A stretch of 64,000 nucleotides of DNA from Apus apus (taxonomy: Eukaryota; Chordata; Aves; Apodiformes; Apodidae). Where the stretch lies: contig NC_067282.1 in assembly GCF_020740795.1 (NCBI RefSeq), positions 40,541,290 to 40,605,289 on the forward strand. Reading direction: 5' to 3'. The position numbers and the translations under genes were made by a program. Below, piece by piece: positions 22,512 to 34,132 of this stretch (the stretch's first letter is position 1; the number at the start of each line of letters is the position of its first letter). The notes under the pieces were generated by a model. It was not told the origin of the DNA and made no database searches. It saw only the letters and a list, made by a program, of their open reading frames with translations.

Positions 22512-22890
22512 TATTGACTAACTCCTTGAAGAGCTGGAACTTTGTTTTCATTAAATCCGGGGTCCTGACTTTACTCTTCACCTGACCCCTGTCCCTCTGG
22601 ACTGTGAACTCCACTAGTGCGTGATCACTGCAACCGAGGCTGCCTCTAACCTTGATATCACCAGTTAACTCAGTTGTGTTGGTGATGATCAGGTCCAGTA
22701 TCGCGTCCTCTCTCTTTGGGCTGTCTTTATTATCTGGCTTAAGAAGTTATCCTCAATGCACTCCAGGAGTCTACAGGCTGGATTGCCTACAGCTCACCAT
22801 GTTACTTTTCCATCTGATGTCGAGGTGGTTAAAGTCCTCCAGCACAATACAATACTTGTCTTTCATTACTGACCATAGGAAAGCTTATAG
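22512..22890 (-). mobile_element. Old CR1 LINE, endonuclease region, continuation after nested insertion
   Basis: Complement of CR1 ORF2: CTCCTTGAAGAGCTGGAAC, GGGGTCCTGACTTTAC, AACTCCACTAGTGCGTGATCACTGCAACC (the endonuclease-region block also seen at 13540), TGATGATCAGGTCCAG, and GTCGAGGTGGTTAAAGTCC. It continues the element cut at 21395. Homology fades near 22890. Confidence 0.75.
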
Positions 22891-23274
22891 CAGTTAAGCT
22901 GCTAATTTTGGTAGCTCTAGGTAGTTATCAAAAGATATCAAAGGTGAAAACTAATAGAATACATGAAAAGTATATATAGCTGGGTAGGTGAAAAGGATAA
23001 GTACAATAAATCCAGAGTGCACAAAGTGATTATAACATTTCTGGAGTACTTAAGCTAAGCTAAATCTTCAAAGTGTTTGCCTATGGCTTTGAATATATAG
23101 TTATCCATACAGACATACTTGTCTGCATCCTCACTATGACCTACCAAGCTCAAAAGCTACCAGCTGAAAGCTGGAAAATTACTAAAGCTAATGCCTCCCC
23201 GGGGCCCAGGTTAAGGACATAAATAGGAAACTTCCTAGTCTGGTATGGCCTTTGGACTTTTTCCCATTACTTAT
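22891..23274. other. No recognisable feature
   Basis: AT-rich spacer between CR1 blocks on opposite strands. Confidence 0.5.
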
Positions 23275-24195
23275 CTTCCATGCAGGTGATGATGAAGCTG
23301 CAACCTATAGTCCAAGGATGATCAAAGAGACTTCAGGGCACTGACATGTTGATGAAAGTGTCTGGGCCATGGGTTATTCTATTCCTTCCAGTTGTGGGGA
23401 GACCCAGACTATTAATACATGGCTCTGTGGCTGGTGTCACTGCCACAATTTCAGGTTTTTCAGTAAGGGGCTATTCTATATGGCACCAGGCCTGCTGGCA
23501 TTGGATAAGACTCATCTTTCTCAAAAGGAGAAGAGGGACTTTGCTCAGGTACTTGCAGGGCTCATTGAACAAGCTTTAAACTTTTTTTAAAAATTTTTAA
23601 ACTTTTTACACTAGACTTGAAGGAGGAGGGGGGTAATACCAGGCTTGCCCATGACAAGCTGTGGGATGACATACTAAGGTTAGAGGGACCATGTTATAGC
23701 GAAGGCCCTCAGCCTGTTGCTCTGAGATATGCTGGATACACTGAAGTGCACTTGAAGTCTTAGGGAGATGAGCTGGGCATTGCTGAGGTAATACAAGCCA
23801 ACGAGGAAACACTGGTGAAATACATCAAAGGAATTAAGGGTTGTGCCTCTAAGAAGGTGACACAACCAACAGTGCAGCTGAAGAGCCTATACACCAGTGC
23901 ACACAGCATGAGCAACCAACAGGAGGAACTGGAAGTCACCATGTTGTGGAAAAACTACAGCCTGGTTGCCATTATTGAAATTTGGTGGAATTAATATGAC
24001 TGAAGTGTGGCTACCTATGGCTACAGGCTGTTCAGAAGGGACAGATGAGGAAGGAGGAGTGGAGGTGTGGCCCTTTACATCAATAAATTGATAGAATGTG
24101 AAGAGGGTGTGCTTACTGATGAAGCCTTCTTACCTCCAGCTTCAGGAGGCATCTTGATCACAGGCTCTCCCAGGGGATACAAATGTGTGCATATA
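23275..24195 (+). mobile_element. CR1 LINE, ORF1 end and ORF2 start, degenerate
   Basis: This is a CR1 5' region, rare because most copies are 5'-truncated. From about 23340 to 23590 the frames carry the C-terminal end of ORF1, including a PGLLALDKTHLSQKEK stretch. Its D-x-x-H spacing fits the last block of the SGNH-type esterase known from CR1 ORF1 proteins. From about 23875 ORF2 begins, with SLYTSAHSMSNQQEELE and later YGYRLFRRDR and GGVALYI, the N-terminal endonuclease motifs. Stops and frame changes are frequent. The homology ends near 24195; no 3' part follows. Confidence 0.75.
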
Positions 24196-24344
24196 TATGT
24201 ATATTTATTTACTTACTTAATTCTTTTTTCATGTTATGTAACTGTAGGTTTACTATGCATAAAATATTATCTATTATATAATCTAATCCTTTGAGTTCAT
24301 CTAGGCTTTTGGCACCTGTAGTATCACACTAATAAATTGGAAGA

Positions 24345-24536
24345 TGTATTTTTCAAAAGACTGAAACATGAAGAATCAAAAGACATTTGTATTAGAGAGG
24401 CTATATACAATGCTAGAGGCATGAGAAACAAACTAAGAGAACTGAAAAAAAAATAATTCTCTAAATGATGGTGGTTGTGAGCTTGTGGGTATTATTGAAG
24501 CCTGGTGAGAAGATTCTTATAATTGGAATGTCAATA
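24345..24536 (+). mobile_element. Old CR1-like fragment, endonuclease start
   Basis: Reading frames show YNARGMRNKLRELK and further on GIIEAW, the N-terminal endonuclease signature of CR1-type ORF2, with only short similarity either side. It differs from the copy at 23875, so it is a separate, older insertion. A short young CR1 interrupts it at 24537. Confidence 0.55.
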
Positions 24537-24622
24537 GAATCATAGAATCATAGAATCATAGAATCCTAGGGGTTGGAAGGGACCTTGAAAGATCATCTAG
24601 TCCAACCCCCCTGCCAGAGCAG
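24537..24622 (-). mobile_element. Very short (about 86 bp) young CR1 tail
   Basis: Three octamer repeats followed by CCTAGGGGTTGGAAGGGACCTTGAAAGATCATC. The match to the tail of the copy at 21396 is nearly exact; the clearest difference is C to T at a CpG. An extreme 5' truncation. Confidence 0.9.
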
Positions 24623-27615
24623 AATTTAGTACAATCTATATAGAAGAAAGGTTGAAAGATATAGTTATGGAGCAAATAAAAAACATTTACAATCCCAGCA
24701 AGCTCCAGATTAGTAGTGGTAAGTGCCAGGGTAAATTTTTATTAACTGGAATACAAAGACTGGAAGGAAAAAGAGACAACTGTGTGATTGATGTAGATGT
24801 TAAGATTGGGAAGAAACAGAAAACAAGGTCAGTTCAAACTAACTTTTGCATGTTTGAAAACTCAGGATATTCCTGATATTTAAAAATAAATGCATATTTT
24901 TTTAGGCAATAAATATGGAAAATAATGAAATATTATAAAAATATTGTAAGGATTTTTATAAAATAAAATTAAAATAAATCTTGCATCTACTTCTTTTAGA
25001 AGGAAACTGAATTTAATGTATGGCCATCATTCAAACATCTTAAACTTCCCCGTGAAATTGAACATTAATGTTATTACTAGGAATTCAAGTTTCAATTAAG
25101 GTATATAAAACACAAGGCCGTTAGGAAATAATATTAAAATCCACCAGTCTGGAACACAATACCATTAAAAAATAAGAAACAATAAATGCTTTCATATAAG
25201 GAACAGGAGTTGGCTAATGTGATTTCAAAACAGGATTCTCATTTATTTTAATTAAAAAGAAAAACAAACATTTTGGAAAACACAAAAATATAATAAAGAA
25301 TCATACTGCTTGAAAAGATTAAAAGATTTGGCCATGTAATCTCAGTGGGGCTTTGTTTGTTTCTTTGTTTTCCTGTTTTTTGTTTTCCTTTTTTTAAAAA
25401 ATTAAATGTTTACTACAGTTGAGAGAAAACACAATGAAAAACTTATTTAACTTTTTTTGCTAAACTGTAGAATATTTAAATCAAAACATTTTAATGCTGT
25501 AATTAGATCAGATAAATATTTGAGTAGAGCATCTAAGCATACATGTATACCAGAATTTTTTTCAAAAGAAATTATCATTTATCTAAAAAAGGAGGGGAAA
25601 AAATAGAAAATAGAAAAAATTATATGCAGCAAAAAATTACTTTTAGTAAAGATCAGAAAATATCCCTGCAGCAGTGCCTCAATATATAGGCACCTGTAAA
25701 ATGAAATTAATAAATATTTAAGATTCTACTCAATTAACTTTGTTATCGTGTTTCCAGTGGTCATCCAGTTTGGGAAATGCATTCTGAGCAGGTCACTACA
25801 AAATCAAAGGCAAATTTCCCAAAGAACAGAAACGCCCACAGTATCTTTGAAAAAAGAAAATGTTGCTAATTTGATCATTTAACACTAGTTTGTATTAATA
25901 AAATGCAGTTGTTTTATTATTAAAAATAAATATATTTGATAATGCAAAGAATTAACAAATTTGAAGTTCCTCTGGATAAAAATATTTTCACACACGAGCC
26001 AGCTAATACTAACAAAATTAACAACAAAGAAAGTAAAATATGTTATTTTGTTCATCTCTCCTCTTCCTAGAAATGCTTTTTTACTCACAAATCATCTTTT
26101 ACAAACTGGATGGAAGACAATGCACTTCTGGTATTATTAAAGATTTTTTTTTAGTAATAAGATGGTTCATGGCTTAAACCACAGTAAAAAAACTGTTCTG
26201 TGATATATGACTAAATATTTTTCATGATGGTCTTCCATCAGAAAACATTTTGCACTTGCTGCATGCTCTATCTTTATCAATGGTCATGTCTGCTATCTTG
26301 TTCTGAATAATTATGAGTACAGATTACATGGTCATAACCACTATAAATTTGCTGAAGTAATTTGGATAAGACAGCCAAGTGTGTCCAGTAGAAATGGATT
26401 CTGATTGAAACTGAAAAGCAAAAAGAAATTATTAGATGCTTCAGTAGACATAACAACCAGTGATATTAGAAGGAACAATGTTTACATTCAGAGATATTAA
26501 AGAAAATAAATAATCCAGGTGTGCTGATTTTGTCTGTAAAAGTTTGCGGGTAAAGAACCCCCCATTTCTTTAAAAGAAACTGTTTTTTTTTCAAAACAGA
26601 GCAAGGTAGGAATTTTCTTACAACTTTACCCATGCCTAGAATTACACAAATTCAATAATTTCCATGTCTGAAATAACAAGCTATTTCAGAACCCTTTGAA
26701 TATATTTTTTTTTTCTGTTCTATTATGTTTTCTGGCAATATAGTTCAACTAATTATGTTTATTAAACAGGAAATTTAAAAATAAATTTAAAGTAGTGTAA
26801 AGAAAATCAGCTTTATTTAGTTGACAACATTTTGTAAGAAGATAAAATAAAACATCATCAATTCTGGATTTTTCTGACCTTTTGAGAAAAATCACCAGGA
26901 GAGTACTGATTGAAACAACAATAAAAGATTATGGTAGTATTGAGCAGGTAGTCTTTCTGTAAGGATTTCAAAATCTCACCTAATCTTTAAAAAAAGCTGT
27001 TTAGGCACCAGCATGGTTGACTTGGACAATTGAAAATCTTGTCCTACCATTCATTTTTGAGTACTTCATCCTTTTTTTGAAAAATCTCCTATCCATTTTA
27101 TTGACTTAATTTTTTTAATTTTAATGGCTTTTCAGGTTACTATAATCCATTCTGTCTACAGTCCAGCTATAAATTAAATACAAAAAAAACAAACTCCTTT
27201 TTACTTGTGATGTGATAACTGATGATATATTTGCTTTGACTTGCATACCCTTTTTCTTTTTGTCTCCTAGATTTTTAAAATAATATGAATATACATTTAA
27301 AGACAAGAAAAACATTATTTATTTAAGGACCAGTATATATGTAGTGTTTATATTTTATAATGGTGAGTATGGAAAATATTTCTTCTCACTATAAAGACAA
27401 ATATCTTCTGAACTGGACTCAGAATCAAAAGAGGAAGCTTGAAAAAAATCACCGTGTTGATCTCAAGCCAGTTTTCAATTGTTAACTGGAGAAACACAGA
27501 CCCTCAGAAGATTCAGATAAATACTTTTAAACAGACAGATATTTGCAAATGTGGATTTTAATTATAACAGGATTATTTTTTTAATAAGTCAGGCATTTGT
27601 GGGACATGGTCCACT
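24623..27615. other. Very AT-rich DNA, no feature
   Basis: About 3 kb with many A and T runs, no repeat tails and no coding signal. Confidence 0.55.
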
Positions 27616-27720
27616 ATAGAATCATAGAATCCTTAAGGCTGGAAAAGACCCTTATGTCCTGTAGTTAAATTTCACTGACTATCCCAGCAAGACTCCCTTT
27701 GTAATACCAGGCCTTTAAAT
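27616..27720 (-). mobile_element. CR1 LINE tail fragment, divergent subfamily
   Basis: Starts ATAGAATCATAGAATCCTTAAGGCTGGAAAAGACC on the plus strand, the complement of a CR1 3' end. The CTTAAGGCTGGAAAAGACC variant distinguishes it from the GGTTGGAAGGGACC type. Similarity fades within about 100 bases. Confidence 0.75.
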
Positions 27721-28452
27721 TGTCACAATTATTTGACAGCCACTGGAAGATGAAATCTATCCATAGATCTGAAAAATGACTAAAGTTGATACATCCTCAT
27801 TTATTGCCATAGGCTTGAATTTAAAAAATAGTATTTTCACTGGAAGTCTTTTTTTGTTTTCTCTACTTTCCAGTAAAGACTACTGCTACAGTAAAAGATT
27901 CAGATTTCTTTTCCTCAGCTTATGAAAATAAACATTTAATCATGTCAAATCTCTGTATATTTGACCATGGCCATAGCATGTAATTAGGCTTCTTCTTTTG
28001 AATTATGTGAATTTTGGTTGTGTTTGATTACCAATTTAAAATGTTCACTGCTAATAGAATTAAAAAGTCTTTTGTATGGGGAAAAAAAAAAGTAAATTTA
28101 GAAAGGCTGTTTTTTAGTTAATTTTATTGTTATTTGAGTGAAAAGTGAAACTTCCCTGCCCACTGAATGATAGAATCATTTTTATGGACATAAAATATTT
28201 TTACTATACTGCAACTGGGGGAAAAGTATCAAACAGTAATTTTTCATCCACTCTGTGAATTATTCAATGTTATCTCCCTCACTACAAACAGATGGCAGGC
28301 AGCCATTCTGGATGGCAGGACTCTCTGAAATGGCTGGTAAGAATTGCTCTAGTAGAGGAAAATGCTTCATAAAATCTCTTTTTAAAGGCAGTTCTTCAGA
28401 GTACTTGATGAGTGATTAGATAAGTCAGAAAATATGAAGCATATTATCACAA
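27721..28452. other. No recognisable feature
   Basis: AT-rich spacer. Confidence 0.5.
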
Positions 28453-28665
28453 TTTTTTTTTATTTTATTTTATTTTTTTTTTGGTGGGAAAGGGAGCTTT
28501 TAATAGGCTCTGGTAACTAAAGGTAGGTAAAGGGACGGAGCATGGAACTGAGATCAGAGCTTGTATGAGCCTGTAAATTTAAGACTATACTATACGCTAC
28601 CTTTAGTCCCTATCAGAGAATCACCCTAGGCAACGCCTATAGCGGCAAGTAATTTGGCTCTATAG
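28453..28665 (-). other. Unidentified segment with A-rich tail (minus strand) and hairpin
   Basis: On the minus strand a roughly 180-bp body ends in an A-rich tail of TTTTATTTTATT-complement type (28453-28482). The body is richer in G, C and CpG than its surroundings (GGGACGG, TACGCT, CAACGCC, AGCGGC). It holds an exact 11-bp inverted repeat: ACTAAAGGTAG at 28516-28526 and CTACCTTTAGT at 28597-28607. This would fit a retroposed RNA or a SINE-like unit. I match it to no RNA family I know, and no target-site duplication was found. Confidence 0.3.
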
Positions 28666-29530
28666 AAAGAACAGAAGATTTAAATGATTGCTTGTAAAGT
28701 TCACATATCTACACAATATTCAGTGTATTTTATTTTTTTTTTACATCAAACTAGATACAGACTGATTGATAGGACTGGACATTCCTCAAACACTTGGCCA
28801 AAAATGTTCAGAAGTCCAGTAACTGATTCAAAGGTCCTTTTTCTCCATTAGGGTGAAGAGAGCATTTTTGTATGCATTTAGAGAAGAGCCTGCACTTCCA
28901 TTTCTTCCAAAAGGAACCTAGTTCATATGCACCAAAACTTTTCCAATAATTGAACATGGTAAGTGGGGACAATCAGTGGATTTGTTACAAAGCTGGACCA
29001 AAATATTCAGACATATCTCTGGGTTTCTTCTGAAATTAAAAAAAAAGTAAAATAAGATATAAATCTCCTTGGCAGACAGTATCTCATCCTGCTGTCTGCA
29101 GAGGGACTGTACAGAGACTTTCTACCCTTTCTTTCCACTTGCAGCTCCTCTTTTCTGTCTCATCTCCTTCACTATGAAATTTCAGCTGTAGATGATAGTG
29201 ATTAAATAACCACCTGCAATGTTTTGTTATGGTTTGTGATGTCATTAGAATTCCTCAGCAGAACTGATTGATAACTTAGCATTGCTAACCATCTTTTAAG
29301 GGTGATAACTCTGAAAATACATCAGTTTATTTCAACTGCTGCTACGTGATAGACACTTTTATGAGTTTTAATACATGCAATACCATGCTTTCACATTATT
29401 CTGTGAATTATTTTCGTTCACATTTCTTTTCTGTTAAAAGATACATTGTAATAAGTCAACAAACCGTGAGCTACAAATTATTCCTGAAATAAGTAAGATT
29501 TAAAAATCTGAAGTACTGCTGATTAACTGT
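28666..29530. other. No recognisable feature
   Basis: AT-rich spacer; only A/T runs. Confidence 0.5.
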
Positions 29531-29808
29531 AGAATCATAAAGTCACAGAATGGTTAAGGTGGAAGGGATGTCAAAAATCATCTGGTTCCAACCTCCCTGC
29601 TATGACCTAGGCCAGGCTGCACAAGGCCTCATCCAAATTTGCCTTGAACACCTCCAAGGAGGAGCCATCCACAACCTCCCTGGGCAACTTATTCTAGTGC
29701 CTTACTATCCTCATGGTGAAGAATTTCTTCCTGATGTCTAACCTAAATCTACTCTCTCTCAGTTTAAAACTACTACCCCTTGTCCTATCACTACAGTCTC
29801 TGGTGAAA
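29531..29808 (-). mobile_element. CR1 LINE, 3' end
   Basis: The plus strand reads TAGAATCATAAAGTCACAGAATGG...GGTTCCAACCTCC...CTTGAACACCTCCAAGGAGG...CTCATGGTGAAGAATTTCTTCC...CCCCTTGTCCTATCACTAC, the complement of a CR1 3' UTR and ORF2 end. Same subfamily style as the copy at 11503. Confidence 0.9.
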
Positions 29809-29897
29809 GATAGTAATGATAATTTTAAGATAAACTTAAACATTATCTTAATGTCTTGCAAAATAAGATTTCATTAAATAAATTTGACACACCTGGC

Positions 29898-30676
29898 TGT
29901 CACATTTTAACTCAGGATCAGCTATTATACCAATGAAAACAATGTTCTCTATCCTCTCCCCCCCACACCCAGATAGGGAAAGGAGAGAGAGAATAAGGAG
30001 GGAGGCTTCCAAATTGAAAGCTAAACTAAACAGCTTTAATTAAATATTAGTGATAAATGAAAATATGTATAAATATATGCAAATATGTACAGGAATGTGC
30101 AAAACCCTTATTGCTGTCCCCCTCCACCAGCAACTCCCAGTATATTCCCTTGAGCAGCAGACAGTCATGGAAAAGTCCTGAACTGCTTCCAGAGATAGTG
30201 GCAGAACAGACAGGAACTGAGGGTAGAGATATAGGGGTCAGGATTGCATGGACCTAGGGGTCAAAGGAGATGGATATATTGAGTCCTCCCTGGATGCTGG
30301 CCACGGACAGAAGAAGCAGGGAGAAGGACATGACTTCCATGATCCCTGAATTTATACCAAGTGTGATGGATATGGCAATGGAATAATCTGTTTGGCCAAT
30401 TTTGTCATCTATCTAGTCAGCTCCTCCCTACAGGAGGATTATAGATATAATTCTTCTGTTCCTTTAGTTTCTGAAGCAGCAGATTAAACAAGCAGAGCAA
30501 AGTGGCCTTGGTTTCTCAGCAGTAACTATAAACATTTGAGTGTTATCAGTCCACTGGCTGGAAAGCTTGCTGCTAGTTTCAGGAAGTGTGCTGCTTAAAG
30601 AGAATTCACAAAATAAAATAAATAAATAAAAATCATTAAAAAGAAAATTGGTTTCATCCTGGCTTAAACCAGGACT
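29898..30676 (-). mobile_element. ERV solo LTR, near complete, minus orientation
   Basis: The plus strand starts TGTCACATTTTAACTCAGG (complement of the U5 end) and ends ...CATCCTGGCTTAAACCAGGAC (complement of the TGTCCTGG LTR start, last base changed). In between lie the shared blocks of this family: an AGATAGGGAAAGGAGAGAGAG run, AACAGCTTTAATTAAA (complement of the polyadenylation region) and GTCCTCCCTGGATGCTGGCC. Flanks CTGGC (29893-29897) and CTGGG (30677-30681) agree at four of five positions, fitting a five-base target duplication. No internal sequence, so a solo LTR. Family members: 19285, 41345 and 52151. Confidence 0.8.
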
Positions 30677-31049
30677 CTGGGTCTAGAGTCTGTTAATACG
30701 AATTTAAAGTATAAATGTGTTACACAACCTGGCAAGTTAGTTTTAAGGTGCAAGAGGAGAGAAAGGATTTAGTTTCAAAAGTGTTCTGATAAGTTATAAA
30801 TTTTTTAGCAAATTTAATTAATATAACTGAATTACTTCTTGGATTGTGAAAGGCAATGACAAAGAATTTATGTATTAGGTTATGTTAAATGAGTACACAT
30901 GAGATTGAGCTTCTACCTCTTCAGGTTAATTCTCCCTGCTCTTATGAAACAGTGGAATTATTTGGTGACTGTGTTTTTTATATATTTAGACTTTTGTTAT
31001 AACTTCTTACATTCCCATTTTTACATAGTAAAATGTGTATTAATGAAGT

Positions 31050-31320
31050 GTCTGTCTGGGTCTGGAGCACACTCCTTTTGCTGTGGGCTCACCCTGGATG
31101 GCAGCTCAGCCCCATGAAGCCACTCACTTGCTCACAGTGGGACAGGAAGATTCAAAAGGGAAAGAGAAAAAACTTCAGGGGTTCAGACAGTTTGATAGGT
31201 AAAGCAAAAGCCAGGCATGCAAACAAAGAAAAATAAAAAAATAATTCATCTGTTCCCATTGGCAAGAAGGCACCCATAAGCACTAGAAATAAGGCAGGAA
31301 AGGGCAACAAGTGAAAAGAG
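31050..31320 (-). mobile_element. ERV LTR fragment, R/U5 part, minus orientation
   Basis: The plus strand reads GGAGCACACTCC...GCTGTGGGCTCACCCTGGATGGCAGCTCAGCCCC...CAGACAGTTTGATAGGTAAAGC, the complement of the R/U5 part of a common avian LTR. It is the same family type as 1-580, whose plus-strand CTGCCTTTATCTTGACCC and TTCTTTTTCATC pieces correspond. The U3 part is absent. Confidence 0.65.
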
Positions 31321-31384
31321 TGCCACAATGCACCTTTAAGTGCATTAAAAATGGGCTATGGTAAATGAAACAAATATGTTTCAT

Positions 31385-31735
31385 GGGAGACTGTATAGCA
31401 GTCTTCCAGTAGGTGAAGGGGGCTACAGGAAAACTGGGGAGGGACTGTTTACAAGGGCATGTAGTGACAGGAAGAGGGGCAATGGCCTTAAACTAGAGCA
31501 AGGTAGATTTAGATTGGCTATTAAGAAGCAGCTCTTTACTATGAGGGAGGTGAAGCATTAGAGCAAGTTACCTAGAGATGTGGTGGAGGCCCCATCCCTG
31601 GAAACATCCAAGGTCAGGCTTGACTAGGCTCTGTACAACCTGATCTAGTCAAAAGGTCCCTGTGCACTGCAGGGGGGACTGGACTAGATTACCTTTAAAG
31701 GTCCCTTCCAACCCCTCACTACCTATGGTTCTATA
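31385..31735 (+). mobile_element. CR1 LINE, 3' end
   Basis: Contains GGAGGGACTGTTTACAAGGGC...GGCAATGGCCTTAAACTAGAGCA, a TGGAGGCCCCATCCCTGGAAAC segment and the terminal ACTGGACTAGATTACC...GGTCCCTTCCAACCCC...TGGTTCTAT. A broken C-terminal CR1 frame lies at 31358-31561. Confidence 0.85.
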
Positions 31736-32094
31736 TTTTATAACATTTTTTGGGGGATATATGAGAAAAAGAAAATATATCTTCTATTTAAAATTCAGAT
31801 CAGAATTCAATCTTACATGGGAAATTTGTTAAATTGGAAGCACTTTAACACAGTGCAGGTTAACTAACTAAAGAGCATATGAAAAAAAGCAACTTCTAGT
31901 CATCAGGGAAATAATTGATGAAATTTCCCAAGTAATGTGGGCTAATTTAATATGTTCATTAATGATATTATCATAAAAGTAAATTAATTTGCTGAAAATA
32001 TTTTATAAAATAAGACTATTATGTCATTAATTATGACATTGAATTAATATGATAATAAATTGACAAGCAATTACAGAAAATGTGCTGTCTTGGA

Positions 32095-32563
32095 GCAGAG
32101 ACTAAAGACTTCTGCTACAAGCAGGGATCTAATAACCTGGAAACAACTGACAAAACAACAGCTGGAAAGGCTGAAAGCTCTGGGACAGTTCAGTCTAGAG
32201 AAGGCTGAGGGAGGAGCTCATAAATGTATATAAATACCTGAAGGGAAGGTACATAAGGGATGGAGCCAGGTTCTTTTCAGTTGTACCCAATGACAGGACC
32301 AGAAGCAAAGGCCACAAACTCAAATACAGGAGTTTTCCTCTGAATACCAGGAAACAATTTTTTTTTTACTGTGAGTATGACTGAACCCTGGCACAGGTTG
32401 CCTAGGTTGGTTGTGGGGTCTTCATCCTCGAAGATGTTCAAAGGCTATTTGGACATGGTCCTGCTTACTGGGCTTCAAGCATCCCTGCTTGAGAAGGGGT
32501 TGGACCAGATGACCTCTAGAGGTTCCTTCCAACATCAACCATTCTGTGATTCTGTTATTCTGC
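32095..32563 (+). mobile_element. CR1 LINE, ORF2 end and 3' UTR
   Basis: A CAGTTCAGTCTAGAGAAGGCTGAGGGAGG segment, then ATACCTGAAGGGAAGG, GAGCCAGGTTCTTTTCAG, GGCACAGGTTGCCTAGG and the terminal GGGTTGGACCAGATGACC...CATTCTGTGATTCTGT. The conserved tryptophan segment of the C-terminus (PWHRLPRLVVG) is visible at about 32385. Confidence 0.85.
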
Positions 32564-34076
32564 TATCAGCTGTGTTTTAAACACAGAAAAGTAGGCCAGG
32601 TTTCATATTCAGATTCAATCACAGGGGTAAAACTGTTTTCCAATGGCTGAAGTCTTCTAAGACCAAACAGTATTTATTTCATATTGGGAATGGGAGAGGA
32701 TTTGGTATTAGACTTTCATTAAAAGGTAACCTGGCATGACATGAGTAAAACCTGGTATGTGAAGCAGGTCATCTTTTTGAGTCCTATCTAGAAGGTTAAA
32801 CGATTACTTGTTGACCTTTAGTTATTCCCCTCAATCACTTGACATACAAAAAAAGGTAACAGTTTTACCAATGAGAATATGAATTCGGGATTACCTGACT
32901 ATTTCCATTTCATTCAGTTGTTGACATTTTCCATGGTTATGTCAGACTCCGGGTTATGTTCCAGAAAGGGGCCTTTTTTAAAATAGCTTATAACCAGAAA
33001 CAGAGATAGAAAAGGTTTGTGTATAAGGTTCATGAACTACTGGTCACAGCAAGTGACCTTGGAATACAAAAACATCAGCCAGCGAAGCAAGAAATATTGG
33101 ATTTATGTCAGAAGTGTAAAATATTTAAAGACAAATAATAGAGGATCACAGGCAATTCCAGCATAGTGTGTGTGGACAATTTGGCATCTCTTAGATTTAC
33201 AGCACCATGGTTCTATCTGTGTAGACATAAAACAGTCAAGCTTTTCTACAGCAGATGTCATAATGCATTTACAGGGCATTTAAAAAGGAATATGCAACAA
33301 GGACAACTTTTCCCTAAGGAAAGACATAAATATGAACAAAACATTGTTTTAAAGAAAGAGTAAAGAATGTTTAGCCTGTCACAGAACATTCACTTCTCTT
33401 TATTTCATTTTCTTTGCTGTGCTGTATAATCACTGTTGATTGATTCTAGTGCCTTTCCTTGAATATCCTTGCTTAAGAGGTCATTATATACTTTTATTAT
33501 TATTCAGAAGCCAAATTTCTTTTCAAAGTCTGAATAATATGAATTTGTTTTGACTTCTGTGTATGCTAATTTGTAGTACTATCATTCAGGAAGGTTAAAA
33601 ATAATATCATTTTTATGTGGTATCTATATTATATAGCCATTAAACCGATTTTTTTTCATACTCATATGTGCACAAAACAAACTAGCCAAGCAACAAAAAA
33701 GGTACAGTAACAATGTGAATGGTAAGTTTTAAGGCTGAAAAAGAGGACAGTGCAAGCCTAAGGTGTTAAAAGAACTAGAGTCACACGTTTTGGGCCTAAT
33801 ATTCCATTGACCAACTGCACAGTGGATGGATAACCCAAAATAACAAGTTCTGAAGTACTCATCTGTATTACCATTGATTGGTAACAATGATAGTAATAGA
33901 GTCAAACAACGATACTGAAGTCATAACTTCCTGCACTGAGGAAGACAAACAAGCAGGTTATTTGAGATTAATGTCTTTTCCTTTCACTGAGGTTTTATCT
34001 TGGCAGGGTTGATGTAATGCACAGAAAAAGGAACTCATTTATTAATTTAGCTAAAATAACTTAAAACCTTATTTGC
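32564..34076. other. No recognisable feature
   Basis: AT-rich spacer without repeat tails or coding signal. Confidence 0.5.
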
Positions 34077-34132
34077 TCGTTCATTCGTTCATTCATTCAT
34101 TCATTCATTCATTCATTCATTCATTCATTCAT
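34077..34132 (+). repeat. (TTCA)n tetranucleotide microsatellite
   Basis: About 14 units of TTCA/ATTC, with two early units changed to TTCG (34077-34090). The 82-codon ORF starting at 34073 is a translation of this microsatellite. Confidence 0.97.
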
